The notes under the pieces are model-generated. The model did no database searches. It was not told where the DNA came from and saw only the letters and a program-made list of their open reading frames with translations. This document shows positions 56,026 through 64,000 of a stretch of DNA of 64,000 bases, piece after piece (position 1 is the stretch's first letter; every line of letters begins with the position of its first letter). The position numbers were made by a program, and so were the translations under genes. The DNA lies in assembly GCA_020747065.1 (NCBI GenBank), contig JAGMVK010000004.1, positions 310,001 through 374,000 on the forward strand. The letters run 5' to 3'. Origin of the DNA: Cadophora sp. MPI-SDFR-AT-0126 (Eukaryota > Ascomycota > Leotiomycetes > Helotiales > Ploettnerulaceae).

Positions 56026-57550
56026 TTACAGATCAAGTCCAATGTGGACGCCCTTCTCGGAGGCTGGGATGATCTCATCTTCCTTTTGTCCCGTTAGATT
56101 TGGCAATTCCGTGATGGCATCGCCAATGATCTTCAGAGATTGCTTGATCTGCTCTTCACTGATGACCAAAGGTGGTGCAAATCGAATAATATTTTGGTGC
56201 GTTGGTTTAGCCTAGGAAAATCAGTCTCTGTTTACAGTTCAAGTCGAAAGTACTCACCAGAAGACCTTTGCTCTTCATCAACATGCACAGATCCCATGCA
56301 GAGTGACCACCGGTTTTCGACTCGTCGATGACAATGGCATTCAACAAACCCTTTCCTCGGACAGTTGCGATCATGGGAGACTTCAAATCCTCTAGTCCCT
56401 GGCGCAGGATCTTGCCGAGAGCCTCAGCACGGGCAGTCAGGTCCTCCTCTTCCATAATCTCCAAAGCACGGATGGATACGGCACAGCCCAAAGGATTGCC
56501 TCCATAAGTCGAACCATGGGTTCCGGGCTCAACAACAAGCATGATCTCCTTGGAACCGAGAACACATGACACGGGGTACATTCCACCAGAAATGGCCTTG
56601 CCGAGTGTAACCATATCGGGTTTGATATTAGCCCATTGGGAGCACAACATACGCCCTGTACGACCGATACCCGTCTGGATCTCATCGCAGATCAACAAAA
56701 CATTGTGCTTCTTGCAAAGCTCTTGGACCTTGGTCAGGTAATCGTCATCTGGCACAACAACGCCAGCTTCGCCTTGGATAGGCTCTACAATGAAAGCTGC
56801 GGTCTCCTTTCCATGTGCCTCCAATGCTTCTTCCAGGTCCGCAACATTGTTGAATCGGATAGGCTTCTTTGTAGATGGGCAGATTGCTCCAATTCCTGGA
56901 ACGTACGGGCCATAGTTGTCGCGAGATTCAGGGTCGGTAGAGAGAGTGATGGCAGTCATCTGAAATATTATTAGCACCGAGTCAGGTCATCAAGAGAACC
57001 AGAGCCTTACCGTACGTCCGTGGAAGTTCTCAGCAGCACCAAAGACCAGAGCCTTGCCTTGTGGGACGCCCTTGACTTTGTATGCCCACTTCCTCGCAAT
57101 TTTTATGGCTGTCTCAACTGCTTCTGCGCCAGTATTCATAGGCAGAACCATGTCATAGCCAAAGACATCCTTGACCTTTTCTGCCCATTTGGGGAAGACA
57201 TCGTTGTGGAATGCCCTCGAAGACAGAGTCAGGCGTCCTGCCTGTTCGCACAGAGCCTTCACCAATTCAGGATGGCAATGCCCTTGGTTGACCGCACTGT
57301 ATGCTGAAAGGAAGTCGATGTATTGCTTTCCTTCGGGATCCCAAACATTGCAACCCTCGGCGCGAGCAAAGACTATTGGGAGAGGATGGTAATTGTGTGC
57401 TGCGTATTTGTGCTCGGTTTCAATTGCACCTGCACTCGATGTGGCATGGTACTTAGATTCTGCCAGGGCTGCAACTGGTTGGAAAGTTGAGGCTGTGGGT
57501 TTGAGGGTGCTGGCACTGGTGTCAACACTTCCGTTTGCGTGGGGTGCCAT
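56026..57550 (-). CDS. OAT: Ornithine aminotransferase
   Basis: Three minus-strand exons, 57550-57011, 56959-56258 and 56211-56026, give 475 aa. The enzyme converts ornithine and 2-oxoglutarate to glutamate semialdehyde and glutamate, with PLP, in arginine use. Class III aminotransferase motifs are clear: [95 protein letters not shown], and [14 protein letters not shown] with the PLP lysine at about residue 301, followed by [12 protein letters not shown]. The splice at GRT-MTAIT restores a conserved stretch. The N-terminal 35 residues have no clear mitochondrial signal, matching the cytosolic fungal enzyme. Start at 57550 (MAPHANGS) is the only good ATG. Confidence 0.96.
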
Positions 57551-58094
57551 GATTACTGATATCTGATTGTCGATTGTAGAGTGAAATTGGTTATTCCAGT
57601 TGACTTGTCTTGTCTAGGTCGGAGTAGGTTCTTATATGCCTGTCCGAAGTTTCTGTGTGTCAAGATAGAGGGATGGAGGGGTGTGGCGGGGATGCCCAAG
57701 TTGAGCGCCAAAGGACCGCTTTTTTGTGGTCATTCAGACCAACAGATACCAGCAGATTACCACGCGACTCCGACATGGTCACTGGCGCACGGGAAGTAAC
57801 CTGAACAAGTAAGAATAAGCCAAAGAGTGGATAAGAGATCAGGATTGATGTCGCCAAACGCAGTTTTGACAAATAGATTGCCTGGATCTGGTAGATGACA
57901 CTCCTTAGTTGGACGGTGTTCGCGTAGGAGAAATATTCCGATTACAGGGGTGTGGGTAGAGTCGGCTGTCAAAGTACTGAGTAAATTCAAACACATTTGC
58001 GACCAAGCAACGCAGCAACCATTCTACACCACACCGACTTCGGCACTGCACCATGATACTACGGTCCCGGTACTGTGGATAAACGAAAGTAAAC
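57551..58094. promoter_or_regulatory. Divergent promoter of OAT and the ZIP transporter
   Basis: The two starts face away from each other over 544 bp. No definite regulator site recognised. Confidence 0.45.
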
Positions 58095-59552
58095 ATGATC
58101 GTTGACGATAGGTCGATAGGAGGTAAGACAAGTCCTACCCCGACCCCGACTATTCCGTGCTGTACGTTGTTCTGACATACATTTCAGTTCCGTCGTGGTC
58201 AGGCATATCAACAGAACTCTTGCGAGCAGAGTTGGCGCGACGAGATGACGATCCACCAAAGCCAGCATGCGGATCCGGGACCAAGGGGACATATAATACA
58301 TCCGCGCATGTGTTTGCGCTGATATTGATCCTGGCCCTGAGCACAATAGGTCTTTGCCCCAATCAATTGTTGCTGGAAGGGGGTTGTGCTGACTGGATTG
58401 GCAGCATGTGGATTTCCTCTGATATCTCGACGGACGTCCAAGGAGAGCGCAGGGCCAAATAGATTCATATTTATCTCGCAACATTTCGGGACCGGTGTCC
58501 TCATTGCTACAGCTTTTGTACATCTTCTCCCAACAGCCTTCATCTCACTGACGGATCCGTGTCTCCCGGCGTTCTTCAACGAGGGATACAATGCGCTGGC
58601 AGGACTGGTCGCCATGTTCTCTGCATTGGTAGTTGTGGGATTGGAGATGTTCTTGACGACGAGGGGTGCTGGACATTCACACTCGCATGGAGGAGCCTGG
58701 GATGCTGTTCCGGCTGGAGAGGACGGCCATAATCATGTAGGCAATGGGTCAGCAGAGACATCGAGGCCGAAATCGAATGGGAGGATAGGGAAGCTGGGCC
58801 TGAATCATAGGCCAACAGATATTGCCCTGGATGATCTAGATGCTTCCGAAGGGCTTGTAGCAGGTGTATCTCCTCTACCGATTTCGACACCAACACCTGC
58901 AAGTCAGTTAAACAAGTACCGCGACGAGAACGACGATGACAACGATTCGGATCTGGACTTGGACGAGCTTGATCCTACAGCAGAAGCATTCTCACGCTCT
59001 CAAACAGAGATAGAACCTCTCCCACCCGGACGCCAGTCCGCCTTAACTGCCGAAGAGCAGCAGAAACGACAGATCCTCCAATGTCTCATGCTCGAAGCTG
59101 GTATACTGTTCCACAGCATATTCATTGGTATGGCTGTCTCAGTGGCCACGGGACCACCATTCATAGTATTCTTGGTGGCCATTGCATTCCACCAGTCATT
59201 CGAAGGACTAGCCCTAGGTTCTCGAATCGCAGCCATCAATTTCCCCACCCACTCTCCCAGACCATGGATCATGGTCTTAGCATATGGGACGACCACACCG
59301 ATAGGACAAGCTATCGGATTGGTAGTGCACAATCTGTATGATCCTCAGAGTGCGGCGGGGCTGTTGATGGTCGGTTTCATGAACGCCATTTCAAGTGGGC
59401 TTTTGCTGTTCGCTGGGCTGGTTCAACTGCTGGCCGAGGACTTTTTGAGTGACAAGAGCTATGTTATCTTGAAAGGGAGGAGGAGATGGGAGGCTTTCAG
59501 TGCGGTTCTTGCAGGCGCATCGCTAATGGCATTGGTGGGAGCATGGGCGTAG
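58095..59552 (+). CDS. ZIP family zinc/iron transporter
   Basis: Three exons, 58095-58122, 58188-58349 and 58405-59552, give 445 aa. The first exon is only 28 nt. The protein has PACGSGTKGTYNTSAHVFALILILALSTIACGFPLISRR, then RHFGTGVLIATAFVHLLPTAF as QHFGTGVLIATAFVHLLPTAF, the ZIP helix II/IV region. A His-rich cytosolic loop (GHSHSHGG, GHNH) and a long acidic loop (DENDDDNDSDLDLDELD) come next. The signature helices LEAGILFHSIFIGMAVSV and IAFHQSFEGLALGSRI with their metal-binding His and Glu are intact. It imports Zn or Fe across the plasma membrane. Intron 2 uses an uncommon GTCTTT donor. The His loop is typical of metal-sensing ZIPs. The start is inferred from splicing and is less sure than the rest. 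Confidence 0.9.
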
Positions 59553-59932
59553 ATTGATACCATGGACTGTGTACGAAAGAAACGAATTCGAGGGCATGGT
59601 TAGGATGCTCTAATCATCTGAATGTGGCAAATCGGCATCTGGACTTTGGAAAGAACGGAACAATAGACCTATTTCTCTGTTGCCATAGGGGGCGAAATTG
59701 TAAAAATATACTAATGTATTTTATCACGAAGCATTCATCAATACGCAAAACTGGAAAGACAAATGCAGAAAATGTGCGTAGTGATGTTGAATTCGTGTCA
59801 CCGCCATGACATAGAAGACGCTGTTGACGCCATCCACCTTTAGAAAGATAACCACAAGTCAACCCCAGGAAAATGCTTCACTTTTGATATACTTAGAAAC
59901 ATTAATACATGCAACCATCGCTAACCATCCCC
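59553..59932. other. Intergenic between convergent genes
   Basis: 3' flanks of the ZIP (+) and phosphoserine aminotransferase (-) genes. No gene seen. Confidence 0.5.
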
Positions 59933-61343
59933 CTACTTTGGGCTCTTCGCAAAGCTCTCAATATACGCCGCCAACTTCTTTGCCCCCTCAACAGATATCG
60001 AGTTGTAATTGCTAGCACGAATACCGCCCACACTTCGATGGCCCTTCAAGCCAGTGAGACCTTGCTCAGTAGCGCCTTTTAGGAAGGCTTTCTCGGAGTC
60101 ATCAATACCGCTGGCGAGCTAAGCGAAAATCAGTAAACATGTTCGTAGGAAATGTGAAGTTGATGAGGGAAAAGAGCTCACATGGATCACTCTGAAGCAG
60201 ATGTTCATTCTTGAACGAGCGCTTTTGTCTGGTACGATCTTGTATGATTCGGGATACTTCTCCAGTGCTTGGTAAATGGTCGCAGCCTTCTCATTTGCGA
60301 TCTTCTCTTGGTCGTCGACTTTGTTGGGGAAGTTGGCGAGTGAGTTCTTTAGGACTTGGCCGGCGACGTATACACTTTGAAAGTTAGCATCAACTAATTG
60401 AGCGTGGTAAGATTACTCACTCGAATATGCTCAACGTGTTGTACAAGCTGTTGTTCTTCGCGATGGTCTCATAGGACAGAACAATGGGACCAATGGGTAG
60501 CCCGAGTTTCCTGAGCAATGTTGGAGGAGGTGTAGCTACAGCTGGGGGAAGGAGACTCTTCTTGATAATCACGACTGTGATACCAGTGCTTCCAAGATTC
60601 TTCTGGGCGCCGAAGAAGATCACTGAGAAATTCTTGATCGGTATCCGACGGGAGAGGATATTTGAAGACATATCTGCTACGACGATCGGATCATCATCGT
60701 TGCCTTTTGGCTTCAGGACTTCAGGGAAGCCAGGGAATTCCACACCATCGACGGTCTCGTTGTCGCAGTAGTACACCATAGCCGGGTTCTTGGACAGCTT
60801 CCATGAAGACTCCTCTGGTATCTTTCCGAACTTTCCATCGTTGACCTTCCTCGCATCTGCAACCACATTGACATATTCTGGTCCAACCAGTCTCGCTGCC
60901 TCCTGACTAGCCTTCAGAGACCAGGATCCAGTAACCAGGTAATCGATCTTGAGTTCTTCCTGAACAGCCTTCTCCAATTCCTTCACAATGACATCCTCTG
61001 CGATATCTTTCCCATCTTTGATACCCAGCTCTTTCAAAATCTTCTGCTTCCGTCGCTCAACCCAGACGCCAACCAGGTTATATACAGTTGCTGAGAACTC
61101 CCCACTGCCACCTCCCTGCATGAACAGGACTTCGTAGTCATCTGGTATGTCGAGGAATGTGGCGAGGTCCGCTTTCGCTTCATTGAGGATCTTGGTAGCA
61201 ATCTCGGAGCGATGAGAGTGTTCTGCTAGGCCAAGTCCAGTTCCATTGTAGTTCACCAGTGACTCTGCGGCTTTCTCTAGGACGTTCGTTGGGAGAAATG
61301 CTGGACCAGCGCCGAAGTAAGTGATTTCCGCACGAGAAGGCAT
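59933..61343 (-). CDS. SER1: Phosphoserine aminotransferase
   Basis: Three minus-strand exons, 61343-60421, 60374-60182 and 60118-59933, give 433 aa. It makes 3-phosphoserine from 3-phosphohydroxypyruvate with PLP in serine synthesis. Class V aminotransferase motifs: TYFGAGPAFLPTNVLEKAAESLVNYNGTGLGLAEHSHRS, LFMQGGGSGEFSATVYNL, VADMSSNILSRRI, and VIFFGAQKNLGSTGITVVII with the PLP lysine at about residue 248, then LSYETIAKNNSLYNTLSIF. The later exons give VYVAGQVLKNSLANFP, SRMNICFRVIH and GLTGLKGHRSVGGIRASNYNSISVEG, the family's conserved end. Introns of 46 and 63 nt restore frame exactly. Probably cytosolic and functional. Confidence 0.96.
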
Positions 61344-62093
61344 GTTTAATGAATGCTGGATGAGGATTGATTGGTGAAAGAGGGGGAGTAATTGTAGTGA
61401 AGGGACAATTGGGCACGCCGAGGAGTGCTTCTTCGAACTGATCGGATTCGGCGACTTTTACTGATCGTACAATGACAATCAGTATCGTTCTGAGATTACT
61501 TGCGTCAATAAAGGCTGTGTTAATTACTCCAGACTGTGCCTACCACTTTTTTGCAGATAATTGGAAGTTCTGTGGAAATGCAAATGAATGGATTTTGGAA
61601 ATGTCAAAATAAACCAAAGTGACTCAAGACTTTCTCAGTCTTCCGTTCCTGGCCTATCCAACAGTCATCTGGTGAGGTGCATTTTTCTGCCTCCCACCCC
61701 GCACCCGGAATCGGAGTGAATTGCCATCCACCGCTTTTCTGGCAACCTTAATTCTGCTCTGCCCAGGGCTGGTGCTGTACAGTACTGAAGTAGCCTCACC
61801 TATGCTTGGCTTTGTGGCTGAAGCTTCAGCTCCAGGCAACTAATACATTCGCCATCTACCCCGCCAACATTCCCAGTGGTCCATAAAAGTACAACTCAAC
61901 TTCACATCGACATTGCATTCAAATTTTACTTGTTCACCAACGGGAATCCTGCAATATTCGACTACCAAGCACTCACCAGACTTGGTACTGACACTGTGAT
62001 CAAAGAGCAACCAAAACCTTACCCCGCCATCAGGAGTCTGTCTGTCCGCCTTTATTTTGAGCAGACAACAGCTTGTCAACATCCAACAACAAA
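61344..62093. promoter_or_regulatory. Divergent promoter of SER1 and PI31-like genes
   Basis: The starts lie 750 bp apart and point away. Nothing specific identified. Confidence 0.45.
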
Positions 62094-63299
62094 ATGGCGA
62101 ACAACCCATTAAGTACGGAGAATATTCTGAAACATATGGCAGATGCCATTACTACGCACACCAAAGGCGATACTGGTTCCGATGTCAGTAGCTCACTCGA
62201 TGCTATCGCACTCTTCTGCCATGCCTGTATGACAGCAGTTGGATTCCGAATTCTTGGATTTGGTGAAGGACAGAAGAATGGTAAGCTTCTGACCAACAGC
62301 TCATCGCCAAAGCTAACATCAAAATAGAAGCAGAATTAGCAAAAATCGCTCCTCGTCTATCCGAAAAATGGAATGCTTCTGCTTCATCACATTCCTTCTT
62401 ATACGCACACTCCCAATCTTCCATGGAATATGTCATCAAGGTTGATCGGCTGGGAGGTAAAATAGAGATCAGAGGGATTGGATTAGGTGACGAGAGGATC
62501 AGTAGATTCGAAATCACAGCTAGGGATTACATCTCAAATTCCGCCCTCCCATTACGAATCACTCTTACAGCGGCCGGGGAAGAAGATAGATCAGATTTGG
62601 AACAAAAACTGAAAGATCTCTTCATATCTCCCCATAGAATTCAAGGTCAGAAACTTCCTCTTTTTCCAGAAACGTCACTAATAACGTATAGACCTTGCTG
62701 CCGAATTCAAGGCTACGATAATACAAAAGCTCATGCCGAATCTTCACAAAGAAGGGTATGAAGAGTCAGCTGCTGCTCAGGACGCCCATAATGAGAGAGA
62801 AGAGGGCCGCGCTCGTAGACAGCCCCGTCAAGATCCTTTACGAGACCCAGGCCTTCCTGAACCGGCTCGTCCATATCCATTTGACGACCCTCTTGCCGCA
62901 CCTCGACGCCCTCCTGTTCCAGCAGGCGATTTCCCACCTCCCGGATTCGACGATGAGTATGACCTCAACAGACCACTTCGAGGCATGGCACCGCAATTTC
63001 CCGGACCTGGAGCTCCGTTCGGAATTGGTCATGATGACCTGAACCCGCCAGGACTAGGACCTAATGATCCTCTCAGAGGAAGCTTTGTGGGTGGTGGACC
63101 GGGTGGCTTTGGAGGCGGCATGCATCCTACCTTTGATGACCCTTTGTTTGGAGGTCAAGGTCAGGGACGTGGCGGAAATGGTAGAGCCCCGCCAGGAGCG
63201 AGATATGATCCAGTTGGACCGGGCGATGGACCACAGAGAGGTGCTGGAGGAAGACCTCCTAATCCATTTGGTGGTTTTGGAAACAACGATTTTATTTAA
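62094..63299 (+). CDS. PI31-like proteasome regulator
   Basis: Three exons, 62094-62280, 62328-62645 and 62692-63299, give 370 aa. The N-terminal FP domain (residues 1-170) reads SSLDAIALFCHACMTAVGFRILGFGEG, LAKIAPRLSEKWNASASSHSFLYAHSQSSMEYVIKVDRLGGKIEIRGIGLGDERISRFEI. After a helical link (KATIIQKLMPNLHKEGYEES) the C-terminus is Pro, Gly and Asp-rich with DPLR and NPFGGFGNNDFI, the flexible tail that in PI31/PSMF1 binds the 20S proteasome. GNNDFI with its terminal hydrophobic residue is typical. PI31 both inhibits 20S activity in vitro and helps move proteasomes in cells. Introns are 46-47 nt. The start ATG follows a short AC-rich leader. Confidence 0.9.
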
Positions 63300-63589
63300 G
63301 CGAAGGGACGAAGGACTGTATTTTTATGGCATTATCGGATGACGGCGCATTTGGGCAGGCGTTGGGATTTTGAAGTAAAGAGCTCCCCGTCTTGTGTTCA
63401 CGGAACAGGAGAGGAAGATATGACACCTTCTCCTGGTTGACCAAAATCACACTTTAGACAGGATCGAAGGGTGTTAATGAAGGTGGGATTCTTTCTCACC
63501 CCAAAGCACGATCTTTATGTAGTATATCTATGCGTATTATACAAAAGCATTCTCATATTTTTCGAGACCCAAACCCAAAATCTAATCTA

Positions 63590-64000
63590 TCACTCCTCTT
63601 CCTCGTCCTCCCCACTCTCATCCCCTCCTTGATTCATCACCGCCCTCTCAATCAACCCCAACGTAACCCTCACCGGCAAGCCCACCACATTATCCCAACT
63701 CCCCTCGATCTTGTCCACCAACAAACTCCCCATGCCCTGTATCCCATACCCACCCGCCTTATCCACCCCCTCCCTCGTCCTAACATACGCCTCCACCAAC
63801 CCATCACTAACCTCACTCGCGAAATAAACCCTCGTCTCCTCGACAGCAGTCTCAAGATTATACCCGGGGAACTTCGCATCGTCCCTGGGCGCCAGCACCG
63901 CCACAGCCGTAAACACCTTGTGCACCTTCTGATCCCGCAGCATCTTCAGCATGCCGATATGTTCCTTCTCGTTGCGCGGCTTCTCCAGTATGCGGCCGGA
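63590..64000 (-). CDS. Maf-like nucleotide pyrophosphatase, partial (5' end beyond window)
   Basis: The minus frame is open to the window edge at 64000 and gives the last 136 or so residues: SGRILEKPRNEKEHIGMLKMLRDQKVHKVFTAVAVLAP, then VEETRVYFASEVSDGLVEAYVRTREGVDKAGGYGIQGMGSLLVDKIEGSWDNVVGLPV. The EAYVRTREGVDKAGGYGIQG box and EGSWDNVVGLPV are the Maf/ASMTL signature (house-cleaning NTP pyrophosphatase). It hydrolyses non-canonical or modified nucleotides. The C-terminus ends in an acidic run (DESGEDEEEE). The N-terminal substrate-binding segment lies outside the window, so nothing can be said about completeness there. No intron seen in this part. Confidence 0.9.
   Translation of the reverse strand, partial: SGRILEKPRNEKEHIGMLKMLRDQKVHKVFTAVAVLAPRDDAKFPGYNLETAVEETRVYFASEVSDGLVEAYVRTREGVDKAGGYGIQGMGSLLVDKIEGSWDNVVGLPVRVTLGLIERAVMNQGGDESGEDEEEE

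Overview
The window is nuclear DNA of a filamentous ascomycete (Pezizomycotina). Genes are short to medium, with many 44-100 nt introns that use GT...AG borders and CTNAC-type branch sites. The gene content is typical of that group: CYP504, FahA, DUF6594, a Rap-like Ras GTPase, VTA1, OXR1 and PI31. The gene order and families fit Leotiomycetes, but that is inference. I saw no rRNA, tRNA or CRISPR.

Layout. 1-4046 is gene-poor. 4047-13786 holds a small DUF7727-like membrane protein (+), an amidohydrolase (+), the ER protein EOS1 (-, with an in-frame TAG at codon 4), a single-pass surface glycoprotein (+) and an NPF-motif protein (+). 14880-20190 holds two damaged fungal-specific genes: a DUF6594 protein with a frameshift (-), and a 5'-truncated STAND-type/TPR/ankyrin pseudogene with a nonsense codon and a frameshift (+). 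20711-24445 is a divergent pair, fumarylacetoacetase (-) and a CYP504 phenylacetate hydroxylase (+), two steps of one catabolic route. 25023-39411 is housekeeping: a GT90 glycosyltransferase, a DET1-like phosphatase, ETF-beta, a Dap1-type cytochrome b5-like protein, a hotdog thioesterase, a mitochondrial acetoacetyl-CoA thiolase, a nine-exon Rap-like GTPase and VTA1.

40241-44662 is the most unusual part. It is a tyrosine-recombinase element (Crypton-like) bounded by an identical 41-bp direct repeat. It carries one six-exon gene predicted to encode an 823-aa recombinase fused to C2H2 zinc fingers. Two palindromic motifs are each scattered six times across it: AAAAGTACTTTT and ATCGAC-N3-GTCGAT. 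They lie in the 5' and 3' non-coding DNA, inside introns and inside codons. I noticed neither motif elsewhere in the window. This is my best candidate for an undescribed system.

44803-64000 returns to ordinary genes: a von Willebrand A protein, a GH114 glycosidase, a patatin-like protein lacking the nucleophile serine, a NIPA magnesium transporter, OXR1/TLDc, ornithine aminotransferase, a ZIP transporter, phosphoserine aminotransferase, PI31, and a Maf-like pyrophosphatase cut by the window end. The intergenic DNA at 46301-46415 can fold into a multi-hairpin structure, and 48020-48645 is rich in short tandem repeats, including a clean G-quadruplex motif.
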